Source: Acheta domesticus
Lineage: Eukaryota; Arthropoda; Insecta; Orthoptera; Gryllidae
Reading direction: 5' to 3'
DNA: 64,000 nt
Assembly (NCBI GenBank): GCA_031308135.1
Contig: JAHLJT010009436.1
Location: 122,952,786-123,016,785, forward strand
In this document: piece by piece, positions 11,401-21,639 of the stretch
Position numbering within the stretch: position 1 is the first letter of the stretch
How the letters are laid out: every line of letters begins with the position of its first letter
Notes under the pieces: model-generated
The model's database searches: none
What the model was told of the DNA's origin: nothing
The model's input: the letters and a program-made list of their open reading frames with translations, nothing else
Made by a program: the position numbers and the translations under genes

Positions 11401-14400
11401 TAGAGCAATTATTTTTATATTGTGAATCAAGTGCATTTATAAGGTTAGTATTCATTTTGGTAAAATATTAAGATAATGTCCTGCAGATCGTATTTATCAA
11501 GAAGTAGAAAATAAATAAATTTTACAGTTTATCAATATCTCGGAGGTTTTATATTCTGTATTCTCTACTCTCTACAATTCTCATTCTTCCAAGCCAATAT
11601 TTTACAGGTTGTGGACCAATATTTTACAGGTGAATTCGAAACCTTTTGATTTGACTGCATCTCGTGTCGCGTTCAGGTCTCTAGTGACTACAGTCAGATG
11701 GTCTCCAGCACTGTAACAGCTAGATAGGAAATATTGAGCGAGTAGCTGCAGAGGGAGTCTCAGGCCATTGCTGTTGGATTTGTCACAGAAATGCTTTAAC
11801 CATTCGTCATGACTGGATCTTTTGAAGAATCGGATGATGAGGGGGCGGGTTTTTTCCGAGTTGGACGGCAGGCGATGCACCACCCTGACATCCTTGCTAA
11901 GGACTTCTGCACCAACAGATTTGGAAACTTTCATCATTAATATGTAGACACATTCAGAGTTAATTTCTGAGAGGCTGTGCACAGTAATACTATCTCTTCT
12001 TGAGTATTACTCCAGTTCATTCACTTGATTAGTCAAGATATCACACTGCTCATGTAGTACTTTGTTTTTGTTTTTTACTACCTTCATTTCCTTTTTTATT
12101 AAGTTCATACTTGGCACAGAGAGAGTCAAATTTGGACAACATTGAATCAACCGCCCTCTTTAAACTCTCAACTTTGGCGTGTATTGCATTTCTAAAGCTG
12201 CTGAACAAATCTTCAAGTGCACTAACACTAACAAATTGGTTTTGTGATTCTTCCATGTAACTGCTTACTTCACCATCAATGTTTGATGCCCGTTTGGCTT
12301 TCCTTCCCATCTTAATTGATTGCAGTAAGTTCGTAACTTTCTAAGTAACTCCTCCACAGCAAATGCAAGCTACGGTAGAGGCTATGCGTTCGCGGAGTGC
12401 TTGTACCTGCATCCTGCCACTTCGGGGTCTTGCTTGCGACTGAATTCTATACATTCGACAACTTTTTTTCCAGGTATCAGAAGTGACACGTTGAATTGTT
12501 TCTGCAACACTTTTCTGAACCTCGGAAATTGTGCAAATCTTGTTTCTTTCTGCTATGTACCTTTTCATTGGAGCCCAAATATTTTCAATTTCATTAAGGT
12601 GCAGGTAATATTAAAACCTTAACCCACAGAAGAGATTCTGCAATGAACTTGAATGAAAATATTTCGGCTCTTGTACTATTCCGTGAACACCTTTAAAAAA
12701 AGTGTCCGTGACAGACCCTTTGAGTGTCGCGATGCACATTACTGGACTATGAACTGAGATCTTGCGTAGCAGTGTGGTGGCATGAGTTTCCTGCTTGAAA
12801 AGATAAGCTGGTGGAAATCCTAATCATTTACTCTCTATCTAGGCTTATGTTTCATTCTGGTCCAAGATGAAGCCTGGCACCCCATGCTACAACCCAACTG
12901 TGCCTTTGACCATGCACGTGGTGATGTATACAAATCATTGGAAATGTGGTTTGGCAGATATCTGATATCTGATTGGCCCAGCGCAAGCTGTTGCCATGGA
13001 AATGTAGGGTGCCACCCAACTGTCAATGCCAAACTCAAACAATGGAAGTGATTATTTATAAAGCTGTTAACCCTTTGATTGCTCTGGATGTGTTGGCATG
13101 TGGAAAATTTCCATTTCTATGAGCCTCTGGATGTGTTGGGATGTTCAGTCAGGCTGTCACTGGGAGCCTGTGGATGTGCACTGACGTGAGGCCATTTGTG
13201 TTCTTATAATGTCTTTTGCGAGGGACATATGATTCCTGAGACGATTTTAGTAGTATCTATGCGTGGTTCAGCACATTAACTTGACATTTTGATGCCTTTC
13301 TGGTTCTCTGGACTCTCATTTCTATGAGTTAATTCTAGGTTTTGCTACAATATGAATGCCTATTGCCTGGTTTATTGTCCCCTCTTTAGGAATGACTGAA
13401 GTTGGTTTCTTAAATTCTGTATGCATCACTAGTGTGAGAGTCAAGGAGGGCTGGGAAGTCCCTATCAATAATTTTAAAAAAAAATTTTATTACTTTTTTT
13501 TACTTGCCTATTAGTGGTTGAGTTGTTTGAAGTTTTCTGTGTTTGAGTTCGGTTATGGTCAGATTTGCTCCGTAATCTCAGTTATTGCAACCAGCAGCGC
13601 TGAGAGTGTGCACAGAGTGGCACTGACCGCAATATGTACTGCGCATATCATGTGACTCACTCTAGACACTCCCGTAGCAGTTAAAGGGTTAAGCAGATTG
13701 AATCGTGCAGGTGAGTGAAGGGATCAGTTGAAACCTATATAGTTCAGTTCTGTATTTGTATAGATTTTCTTAAATTTATTTTTGCATAAAATGCATCGAT
13801 AATTATTCATTGCACAGACTCAAGGGTGTGTTGCGTGAATTGTAGCCAGAACCGGGACACAATACAAACCCATATTTGAAATCTGTCATCTATTAGAGTT
13901 TTTGCACACTATAGCGTAAAACGTGACCAGTAGTGCATGATCCACCACAATAACAAAGCATTGCCAGGCCCACTAGTAAGGCATAAAAATGAGCGAGAAA
14001 TGCATGCCATTTTTTTAATTTTACTAATACTGTTTGTGATGGAAATATGGAAAATGTGAAAATGTGAAAAAAATGTGATGTGAGATATGGAAAAGTGATT
14101 TAGTTTAATAGAGATATCACTAAGACCCCAGTGCATAATAAGTATGATTTACTAATTTCCATGAAAGTACTTGTAATTTTATGGCAAGTACGTTGGGAGA
14201 TGCACATTCCTATCCCTTCTCCTGGTTCGTACCTCTCATTTTTAAGTAGTTGAACATTCAAACAATGATTAATGTTTTAAATTTTGCAGTGGAAAGCTCA
14301 TCAGATGAGTTTCAGCGAGTGCGAGATTATGTGGATGTGAAGAATTTTGAAGATTTGGTGAAGGATAATCCTGAAGTTTTGTTAGATGGTTACACAAAGA

Positions 14401-17400
14401 AGCTTGAAAACCTTTTCAGTCCATTGAAACTAAGCAAGGTAAAAATAACATATGTGACATTGATGTAGATGTTTTTAGAGAATCATTGATGTGTTTAATG
14501 CAGAGTTTTTTAAGTTGTTTGTGTTATTTTTATGTGGCTGATATTTTTCAACTGAAGAAAGCTCCTTCATATCTAAATTCTGTAATAATTTTCAGATATT
14601 CAAAAATTGAATATTCTTTAGGCTGATGTGACCAAGGGTGAAAAATAAATAAAATCGAATTTTCATTGATGAAGCAATCTATATTATATTTGAAATATTA
14701 AATCAGATTTGGTTGGTTAATTATCCTGATGACGAATTGACTTTGTATTTTCAGATAAATGTCAATTAAAAAATAATTAACAAGACTGCTTTCAAATTCA
14801 ATTCCTCTCCATGTGAACTTGTATGGTTTTGAAATCATCAATGTTTTAATTTTGAGCATTGATGTTTTGTTGTCGATGTCACATCTATATAACTAATAAC
14901 AAAACTAAAATTTGATTAAAATCAAATCTATCAAAGTAGTTTTGGTGATATAATTTGATTTCAATAGTTTTGAACTGCTTTCATGTATGAAAATGAAAGT
15001 CCTACTATGTAGACATCAGTATTTGAATAATAGAGGAAAATAAAGTAACACGTTGGTGACTATTGATGACTTTTTGGTCAGCAGTCGTGTGCCGTTCAGC
15101 AGCTATTGAAAACTATCAGAATCTGCGGAAGTCTCTTGCAATGTTGTGTAACGGCTTCTAATGGAAAGGCCTTGAAATACTGTATATACTCGGAATAGAC
15201 CTTGCCCTTGAATTTTACCTGCACTCTAATTTTGTGAAAAGGAAACTCGTTAAAAAAAACAATAACTAAAACACACACACACGCACCGACTTTGACACGA
15301 ATCAATTTTATGTTAGCAATTTTTGAAAAAATTATACGGGTTATATTAGAGTATATACGGTAGGTAGTGTTGGGTATGGAGCACAGACAAGGAGGTCAAA
15401 TTGGAGACATATACAGTGCTTATGATTTCAAATCCATCTGTGTAAACTTGAAAAAATTTGTTATCGGGCTCTGCAGCCTAATGAAGTTCCTAATGTACAT
15501 CTGTATTATGTAATAAATTAAAACCTACAGGGTTTCAAATGTGAAATTAGATAATGAATTTTAAATAAATCAACTAGCAAGAGCAGTTAAGTGAAAATGG
15601 CAGATGCTCAAAAATTATTTGCACAAAAAATGTGAAACTGGCATATATTGATTTTAACGTTAATTTTGAAGATGAACCACTGTTTATTATGAAACACATA
15701 CAGAAGTGTTCATATGTATAAATTTGTTCATCACTTTCACCGAATTGATGTTTCAGAAACAAATGCGACGTGTTTATGAAATTCTGAGACTACAGTATAC
15801 TGATACAAAAAATGAAGCTGATTATAAACAGTACAGATTGGATGTCAAAAAGCGTTTAAATATTCCTTATCAGGTATGTGTTTTAAGTATTTATATATTC
15901 TGTATTGGGTGTTTGCATGCTTTTCTGGGTGGACAAAGATGTTCTGTGCACATTAATATGTTGTGATGTTCGGACAAGATGATGTGCATGTGAAACCTTT
16001 CAGAGTCGATGAACTTTGGTCTGATGTAGGGATGAATTAATTATTTTGCATTTGAAAATAAATTTAAATTATTTTGAAATTATATTCATTTGGTTATGTT
16101 CAAAAATATGGAATGAAATTATCCAATATCAAATTTTTATGAATTCAGGGAACTCGATACATTGGAGCGTGAATTCAGGGAACTCGAAACACAGTATCGA
16201 CGTATATTAGATCGACTGTCTTTGGACTGAAGATGAAAGCGTTTTTATGGAAAGATGTGTACATTTTGTCCTTAATTGTTATGTGAACTGATAATGAATG
16301 TGTGTTACGAACTTATAGTATTGTCTATGATACTCCAAATAAGTTCTTGTATGCTTTGTTTTGAATATGTTGAACTTTCTCACTCTAATTTATATAAATT
16401 TTTGAATTGTATGAATTGTTTGTCTGTATTGTTTCACTTATAATGAATTGAAAACAAGATGGGAGAGGGAGGAATTAGGAATATTCGTCATTGAAACCAT
16501 GATTTAGTGAAATTTGCTGTGAAAAAGAGCTTCATATATCACATTTACACTAACGCTTAAATGCCATTTTCATAAAAATGGCTCCAAATTTTTCAACGAA
16601 AATTGCCATTTAGGATGAGGTATTACTCTTCTTTAATATTCTTAAAGTAATATTTCAGTTCTATCATTACGACACCAAAAAATTGAGAAAATGTCAGTAA
16701 AATGTACTTTTGGTGGCAATAGATGGCAGCAGGCAAGAGTATGTGGTAAGACTGAAAAGCTAGACCGGATCAAAGAAATTTGAAAACAAGTATGAGAAAG
16801 TCTGTGCCATTATGTGTCACTATTACCGGTAATTCTTATGATGCAATTCCATTAACTTATTCTAATAGGTGTCATACTTACTCTTCTTCAAACTTCTCAT
16901 CAGTTGCACATTATACACTTTAGAGACATTCTAATAATTTCAGTCGAGAACATCTCATAAAGTTGACAACACTCCACATTGTGCATGTCTAGAAATGTAA
17001 GTTCATTTTTTCGAATTTTTCTTTGCTAATTTTTTGAAGTTTGTTACTGAGAAGGTATTGCAGCTGGAAATTTTAGTGTAAAGGAAATTTCTTGTTGTAG
17101 AGATCATAACAGCCTGTTTGAAAAATATTGTGTTGTGTTGAATTACTTGCCACGTTTCTGTAGAATGTGCTTAATTTATATTTACCTTTGCTGTCACAAT
17201 TCATGTGGTGAAATCATTAATATAAACATCATTTTTTGCAGAAAGAAAAGGCTGACTTGAAGAAATTAGAAAAAGTCCTCAAAGGTCCAGAGTTCTCAGC
17301 TGTACTGTCATTTGATAATCCAGATCTACGGATGGATACATTGGAGCGTGAATTCAGGGAACTCGAAACACAGTATCGACGTATATTAGATCGACTGTCT

Positions 17401-17409
17401 TTGGACTGA
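5424..17409 (+). CDS. HAT1: Histone acetyltransferase type B catalytic subunit (HAT1), nine coding exons
   Basis: HAT1 acetylates Lys5 and Lys12 of newly made histone H4, usually in a complex with an RbAp46/48-type WD40 partner. Exons: 5424-5493, 5911-5986, 6090-6213, 6291-6432, 6553-6712, 6790-7001, 14290-14438, 15757-15873 and 17242-17409. All introns have GT/AG ends. The joined CDS is 1218 nt, 405 aa; human HAT1 is 419 aa. The N-terminal HAT1 domain (about residues 10-160) is followed by the GNAT core and an alpha-helical C-terminus. ERLQTF (Glu163) and Glu263 match the catalytic acidic residues proposed for human HAT1 (E187 and E276). The acetyl-CoA loop reads QRQGLC (235-240), with Cys where the family has Gly. 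The human D277 position is Ser here. Intron 6 is a transposon nest. Confidence 0.96.
5911..5986 (+). CDS. HAT1: HAT1 coding exon 2
   Basis: It is preceded by TTTTTATTTCAG and ends before GTAGGA. It encodes the conserved block containing AFNPEMTHQVFGD, matching the F-x-PE-x-THQ-x-FGD motif of HAT1 proteins. Confidence 0.94.
6090..6213 (+). CDS. HAT1: HAT1 coding exon 3
   Basis: It is preceded by a polypyrimidine tract and TTAG and ends at GAG|GTATAA. It encodes ETIFGYRDLKIKLYYSAA, the core of the HAT1 N-terminal domain. Confidence 0.95.
6291..6432 (+). CDS. HAT1: HAT1 coding exon 4
   Basis: It lies between TCTCTTGTAG and a GTAAGT donor. It encodes ADDIEGNLSKVIQRGYLTN and the FVPFGELLRSF segment that precedes the GNAT fold. 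Confidence 0.95.
6553..6712 (+). CDS. HAT1: HAT1 coding exon 5
   Basis: It lies between TTGATAG and GTAAGT. It encodes FHERLQTFILWYIDAASFID, including Glu163, which aligns with a catalytic-site glutamate proposed in human HAT1 (E187). Confidence 0.95.
6790..7001 (+). CDS. HAT1: HAT1 coding exon 6 (GNAT acetyl-CoA motif)
   Basis: It lies between TTTTTAG and GGTAAAG. It carries the GNAT motif A region RPRIGQILILPPFQRQGLC, which binds acetyl-CoA, and ends in the conserved VIDIT. The usual loop is Q/R-x-x-G-x-G/A, but the last position is Cys here. Confidence 0.95.
7002..8165. other. HAT1 intron 6, unassigned first part
   Basis: Intronic AT-rich sequence with no recognised element. A short GC-richer patch lies at 7830-7915. 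It could be the outer end of the Merlin element that follows, but I could not find matching inverted termini. Confidence 0.4.
8170..8990 (-). pseudogene. Merlin-type (IS1016/ISXO2-like) DDE transposase, broken
   Basis: Read on the minus strand from about 8990, the frame has a Cys-rich N-terminus (CCEHQ, CSDC). It then runs through RGTIFAG, TVAEWQSFLRKV and VVEIDECKIGK. After a frameshift near 8490 it continues with EGNWVLGLIDRKTNEV, TIITDMWRG, HSLNFVNPVTG and TTNTTESQW. Catalytic residues are visible: D (8526-8528), D (8341-8343) and E (8230-8232). The EIDE, ITD-W and NHS-NFV-P-TG-HTNT-E blocks are typical of the Merlin/ISXO2-like family. Two in-frame stops (TAA at 8697-8699 and a TGA shortly after) plus the frameshift make it inactive. 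It lies antisense inside HAT1 intron 6. Confidence 0.82.
9420..9448. repeat. (TTTA)n microsatellite
   Basis: About seven uninterrupted TTTA units, followed by TATATATTTTTTTT. Confidence 0.85.
9683..10315. mobile_element. TA-flanked MITE with internal perfect hairpin
   Basis: The ends form imperfect inverted repeats. The left reads TAGGGGGCGGATTTTTATG and the right, reversed, reads TAAGGAGCGGATTTCTATG; both abut TA. The 633-bp interior is AT-rich and non-coding. It holds a perfect 16-bp hairpin at 10058-10093. Mariner-like non-autonomous ancestry is inferred from the TA flanks only. Confidence 0.5.
10058..10093. repeat. Perfect 16-bp inverted repeat (4-nt loop)
   Basis: AGAATCTTATGTAATT at 10058-10073 is followed by TCAC and its exact reverse complement at 10078-10093. 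The pairing extends weakly into flanking CAAA/TTTG. It lies inside the MITE at 9683-10315. Confidence 0.8.
10345..10690 (-). mobile_element. 3' end of CR1/Jockey-like LINE
   Basis: This is the 3' tail of the minus-strand retrotransposon described at 10690-12310. It ends in short AATAATATATTTATT-type repeats rather than a long poly-A. It is non-coding. Confidence 0.5.
10690..11340 (-). pseudogene. CR1/Jockey-like LINE ORF2 remnants (endonuclease start and RT C-terminus)
   Basis: On the minus strand, 11336-11210 encodes a block ending GFSMDFDVIVFTETWLSN, the start of an APE endonuclease (usual form HLNI-S...D-I-LTETWL). About 11060-10690 encodes ISVWINWLGRSV and later VGYNHGANFGPRLYNNV, matching the RT C-terminal region of the same LINE group. 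Most of the endonuclease and all RT catalytic motifs are missing between them. The frame is interrupted by several stops. Confidence 0.65.
11602..12310 (-). pseudogene. LINE ORF1-like protein: coiled coil plus FP25-like C-terminal domain, broken
   Basis: The minus-strand frame from ATG 12310 has a basic start (MGRKAKRAS) and a heptad-rich coiled coil. A frameshift near 12075 follows. The next frame reads NQVNELE, a TAA where the family has Gln, then YSRRDSITVHSLSEIN, KDVRVVHRLPS and RPLIIRFFKRSSHDEWL. The 'LE-YSRR' and 'V-HR-PS...RPIIV-F' blocks are typical of ORF1 proteins with the Baculo_FP-type C-terminal domain in CR1/Jockey-like LINEs, which act as nucleic-acid chaperones. ORF2 remnants of the same strand follow downstream. 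Confidence 0.72.
12341..12620 (-). pseudogene. DDE transposase C-terminal fragment (Tc1/mariner-IS630 type)
   Basis: The minus strand encodes LNEIENIWAPMKRYIAERN, followed by SVAETIQRVTSDTWKKSC. This fits the 'NPIE-W...K...V...I...W' C-terminal block of Tc1/mariner-type transposases, with the last catalytic Glu in NEIEN. Only this end is preserved. Sequence just upstream is frame-broken. Confidence 0.6.
12620..13066. other. Intron 6 sequence, unassigned
   Basis: Mixed-composition intron sequence without a recognised element. A minus-strand frame at 12835-13038 is open but shows no known motif. Confidence 0.35.
13071..13688. mobile_element. piggyBac-type MITE with TTAA target sites
   Basis: TTAA occurs immediately outside both ends (13067-13070 and 13689-13692). 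The termini are inverted repeats: CCCTTTGATTGCT on the left and CCCTTTAACTGCT on the right read inward, 11 of 13 identical. The CCCTTT-n3-TGC start plus TTAA duplication is diagnostic of piggyBac-like elements. The 618-bp interior has no transposase frame, so it was presumably mobilised in trans. Confidence 0.8.
14290..14438 (+). CDS. HAT1: HAT1 coding exon 7
   Basis: It lies between AAATTTTGCAG and GGTAAAA. The first codon (GTG, shared with exon 6) is followed by Glu263, the proposed catalytic glutamate. The next positions are SSS where human HAT1 has DPS. It ends KLENLFSPLKLSK. Confidence 0.93.
15757..15873 (+). CDS. HAT1: HAT1 coding exon 8
   Basis: It lies between GATGTTTCAG and GTATGT. 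It encodes KQMRRVYEILRLQYTD and YRLDVKKRLNIPYQ, the strongly conserved HAT1 C-terminal helix block (RRVYEILRL...YR-D-K-RL). Confidence 0.95.
16141..16493 (+). pseudogene. HAT1: Duplicated 3' end of HAT1 last exon inside intron 8
   Basis: Positions 16156-16493 align without gaps to 17335-17672: the last 75 coding bases, the TGA stop and 263 bases of 3' UTR. Only 7 of 338 positions differ, all in the 3' UTR. The copy is led by an extra 15-bp piece (16141-16155) that repeats its own internal GAATTCAGGGAACTC. The rest of exon 9 is missing. An AG in GAATTCAG could serve as an acceptor, but splicing there shifts the frame to an early stop. It is most likely an inert duplicate, or possibly an assembly duplication. 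Confidence 0.88.
16500..16830 (+). repeat. R285 repeat family, 3'-end copy
   Basis: It follows the duplicated HAT1 3' end almost directly. It has the ATTTTCATAAAAATGGCTCC box and the TTCTTTAATATTCTTAAAGTAATAT segment. It ends GAGAAAGTCTGTGCCATTATGTG, like other copies. Confidence 0.7.
17242..17409 (+). CDS. HAT1: HAT1 coding exon 9 (last)
   Basis: It is preceded by ATTTTTTGCAG and starts in phase 0 with KEKADLKKLEKVLKG. It is rich in charged helix residues and ends RRILDRLSLD before TGA at 17407-17409. The 3' UTR continues to about 17820. Confidence 0.95.
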   Translation, partial: KEKADLKKLEKVLKGPEFSAVLSFDNPDLRMDTLEREFRELETQYRRILDRLSLD

Positions 17410-17794
17410 AGATGAAAGCGTTTTTATGGAAAGATGTGTACATTTTGTCCTTAATTGTTATGTGAACTGATAATGAATGTGTGTTATGAACTTACAGTAT
17501 TGTCTATGATACTCCAAATAAGTTCTTGTATGCTTTGTTTTGAATATGTTGAACTTTCTCACTCTAATTTATATAAATTTTTGAATTGTTTGAATTGTTT
17601 GTCTGTATTGTTTCATTTATAAAGAATTGAAAACAAGATGGGAGAGGGAGGAATTAGTAATATTTGTCATTGTGTTGCAAAAAAATCATGTATTTTTATT
17701 TGCCCTTGTTTTATTGTTGTGAATATATTACCAAGTTAAATTGAGGATTTGTACATACCATTACATAAGGGCATTAGAAAACTTTCAACCAAGT

Positions 17795-17800
17795 AATAAA
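17795..17800 (+). terminator. HAT1: HAT1 polyadenylation signal
   Basis: AATAAA lies about 385 bp after the stop codon. A second AATAAA follows at 17835-17840. Either could serve the HAT1 mRNA. Confidence 0.6.
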
Positions 17801-18169
17801 TGAAAATCCACTTGTTTAATGTATTCGTAATATTAATAAAAGAATTGAAAATCCATCATTTTAAATTTTTATTTCTCTTGTACTGAACAGAAGAAATGGT
17901 GAGTTTTAGTATTTGAAGCCTTGTTGATAATCCTTTGGAATGGTGGCAGGAATTTGAGAACATTTATTCTCCTTCTATTGTGGTTATGAATTCATGATGG
18001 TTCAGAAGCATTATCTTGCCATTGGTTTCTGTTGTCACGTTGCACTGGAACAGGCATGTGGAAATTATATTTTATTATTTCTGTGGCCTACCTGTAATGA
18101 TTCCAGATATTAATTTGAACTATGTAGGTCAACATTTCTGTGGCCTACATAATTTGTGAACTATCATTC

Positions 18170-19690
18170 ATTATTACTTTCTTCTATACGTATGTATTTT
18201 TGGAGTAAAACACATAATATAAAAAAAGTTATGTAATGCTGCATGAAAAAACAGCGAATTTTCAGCAGAAAAAAATTATTGCCGGTAACTGATAACGTAA
18301 AGTAGAAAAATCCAGTTGCTAAATTAAGGGAGGAAAAAGCCTTTAACATGCGGTGCAGCCAGAATCTGTTTTGTGGGTCTTTTTGATACCAAAAAACCAA
18401 TTGACGTAAAACATCTTTCTGATGCTAGTGAACACCACTAACTCCTAAACCACACATCAAAATTTTTCCAAATAAAAGAAAACCCTGTTGATGTGGCTTG
18501 AGTTGAGGCTTTGAGATTCTTTAAAATTTGGAGGTACTTATCATGAAGCCCCAGGGATATTTTCGAAATTTTCTCAAAAACTGCTATACATTTTTTCTTT
18601 AAATTTAATATAAGAATAGAGTGTAATACACTTATGATGGGTCTGATTTTTACTGTTAACTATGAATTTTTGATAATTGCAAAAGTTTCAATTTTTTCGG
18701 TGTCTTTCCACAACCACAAAATTGAAGATAGAGATTTTTGTTTTGTATGAAATTTGTTCTCCATATTTAATTCAAGTACCATGTTTTGAAAATTGTAATT
18801 TTCGCACAATATTGTGTGCAATATTTGCAATATTAAAAAATAACAAAATCAAGATTTTCTCAAAAACAGCTCCAAATTTTTGGTAGGGATAGCAATAAAC
18901 ATGCTATATAAAATGACATAAACACTATATTAAACTATACTTTTGCTTTTCCAAAAATTACAAAAATGTAATTTTTTTTACTTGTTTCTGGCATTGTTAA
19001 TATTTATATTTTTGTTTACATTATTATATTTATAAGTACATGTGCATTAAAAGATGTCATACAAAGTTTCTCGAGAACAACAGTTTTCTGGGAAATGAGC
19101 TCAAATTTCCACATTTTCAGAAACACTCAAACACCATTTATTCGAAAAATGCTCCAAATTTTTTCTTCAAACTTTTCCAACAGATTGTGCCAATTGCATT
19201 CTTTAATATGACCTAATGTTCATTTGGGGGTATTTTTTTTGTATTTGTAAAAATTATACAATTAAAAAAAAATCCTCTGTTTATTTGCACATTTTCAGCA
19301 ATTTGTGAATCCTGTTGCATTTGTGAGTTAAAGTGCTTCAAGTGACTTCTAATGAATTTTTTCGTAAACTCAAAAATTTTCTGTGGGAAAGACCTTTGTG
19401 TTTTGCATTTACAGTAATGCTTGAAAGCCATTTTCTTAAAATGGTCCTAAATTTTTCAATGAAATTTGCTGTTTAGGATGTGGTTTTACTCTTCAGTGTT
19501 CTTAAAGTAATATTTCTGTTCTACTATTAGGAAACTGAAAAATTGACAAAATTTCATAAAATATAATTTGGGCGGCTAAAGATTGTAGCTGGCAAGAGGA
19601 TGGGGCAAGACCGTAAAGCCAGTGCTCGCCAAGGAAATTAGCAAACTACTTTGAGAAAGTCTGTGCTATTCTGTAGCACCACTAGTTCTA
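18170..19690 (+). repeat. R285 repeat family, nearly full-length copy
   Basis: It opens with a 5' block (ACTTTCTTCTATACGTATG...) whose next 230 bp match 61085-61325 in reverse. The interior is a tandem of subrepeats. The TTCTC(AAAA)-GGCTCCAAATTTTTTCTT box recurs at 18571, 18857, 19139 and 19433, a spacing of 282-294 bp. Between boxes come blocks with 'TCTCACG-CGTTAATATTTGC', 'CACATTATTGCATTTGTGAG' and 'TCAACAGTTTTCTGTGAAAA'. It ends GAGAAAGTCTGTGCTATTCT plus GTAGCACCACTAG. No coding frame is seen. Confidence 0.75.
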
Positions 19691-19724
19691 ATGTTTCCAA
19701 ATCTCTAGATTCTCATCCCTGCTA

Positions 19725-20890
19725 ATTTTTACTTTCTTTTATACATACATATATATGGAGGAATTTATGTAGTATAGAGAAAGTTCTATAATGTTGTGGT
19801 AAATTAATTTAGAGATTTAAACGGTAATACATATTTTGATACCAACAAAGTTTGTCCAAGTTCCGTTTATCTGTCCATCTTGTGTATGTGAATACACTAG
19901 TGCCTCCATAAACTATGAGAAGGATATTTTCCAAACTGAATCCCTGTTAATCTGGACTGAGTAGAAGATCTGCAATTTTGAAAATCATTGATTTTTAGGG
20001 GTATTTTGCATGAAACCTTTGGGACAACTTCAAACTTTTCTCAAAATTGGCTCCAATTTTTTTCTTTTAATTTCTTGCAAGAATAGAGTGAAATACACCT
20101 AAAGATGACATAGGTCCGATTTTCACTGATAACTGAATTTTTGAAAATTGCAAAAGATTCATATTTTTTCGGCGACTTCCTACAACTATAAAATTGAAGA
20201 TGGAGATTTTTCCTTCAAATTTCTTGTCCATATTTAGTTCTCTCAATAAGGTCACGTATCTTTTTTGAAACTTATAGTAGTTTTTGCGCGATATTGCGTG
20301 CAATATATGCATTTAAAAAATAAGATTTTCTCAAAAACGGCTCCTTTTTTTAATTTAAACTTTTGGGATGGTGATAAATGTATTCTACGAGATGACAAAC
20401 GCCGTATTGCTCAGATTTGAAAATGTAATTTTTTTGACTAGCCTCTCACGTTAATATTTGCGTTAGCGGCGATTTCTTCACATTGCTGTATTTACGAGAA
20501 CATGTTCTAAAAAAATGTCATAAAATTTTCTTAAAATTTCAATAGTTTTCTGTGAAAACAAGCTCAAAATTTCACTTCATTTCATTTCATTTTCAGAAAC
20601 GCTCAAACCCCATTTTCTCGAAAGTGGCTCCAAATTTTTTCTTCAAACTTTGTGTACGTATAGTGGTAAATGTACTGTTTAAGATGACATAGAATCCATT
20701 TGTCTATTCTTTTTTTTCGCAAAAAATTACACAATTGTATTTTTTTAAGTATCTCTCACGCCGTCAATATGGAAATTTCCCATGATTTTTATACATTATT
20801 GCATTTGTGAGTGGATGTGCTTCAAATGTCCAATCAAGTTTTCCGAAAATTTGAAACATTTCTGTGAAAAAGTTTCAAATTTCGCACTAA
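19725..20890 (+). repeat. R285 repeat family, 3'-truncated copy
   Basis: The 5' block (TTACTTTCTTTTATACATAC) restarts about 35 bp after the previous copy. Subrepeat boxes occur at 20038, 20328 and 20615 (spacing 287-290 bp). It breaks off at about 20890. Confidence 0.7.
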
Positions 20891-20926
20891 CTAGTGGTGC
20901 TACAAAAGCACTTACTTTCCCGTATT
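20886..20926 (-). repeat. R285 family terminal fragment, inverted
   Basis: ACTAGTGGTGCTACAAAAGC followed by ACTTTCCCGTATTAG is the reverse complement of the family 3' end. It abuts the truncated + copy, so the junction is head to head. Confidence 0.6.
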
Positions 20927-20929
20927 AGA

Positions 20930-21625
20930 GGAAACAGCTAAGTAGTACTGTAATATTGCACTTTATGCGCTACTAACATCTTCGCTTGGAACTCACTATT
21001 TCCATTGCAGTGTTGTCAGAACTATGTGAATTCTACAATTTCACAAAAATAGAATGCAAAAGTTTTGTAACCCTGTATTGGAAAAAGAAGCCTGATACCC
21101 TGGAAATATAGAAATGCCTTCCATTGGGCCATGATTAGGGAAGAGTATTTTAAAACCATGCAACAAATTCTCTACTCACTACAAATGGTACAGCATTTGG
21201 TGCAAAACTAAATATTTGCCTGCAAATATCAACATAAATTAGACAATTATAACTCCTTTTCATACAGCTCCATTAGGTCACAACAATGACACTAATTCAC
21301 AGATATTCGCGAGCGCAATGTGAATTCCATTGTTGCAGACCCTGCATTGTCGCTATTCTGAGAGCTATTAATTCTTTTTACTTATTTCAAATATTTCAAA
21401 ATAAACAATTTCTAAAATATTAAAGTGTAAGTCTATAACAAAGTTCGAATGTAAGAAACGAAGAAAGAAATAATATACAAAATTGCACATTCTAATTTAC
21501 GACGCATCCAGCTGTCCGAAGGGCAGTAAATTTACAGCGGTCTATTACGTTTGTCACAAAATTAAAGAAAAACTACTCGTATTTTGAAAAACTTAAGCAT
21601 GACCGTATTTATTTTATTTATTTAT
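20930..21625. other. Unassigned spacer between R285 copies
   Basis: About 0.7 kb of AT-rich DNA with no recognised element or frame. A short TTTATTTATTTATTTG run lies near 21615. Confidence 0.4.
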
Positions 21626-21639
21626 TTGTCAAAAAACAG

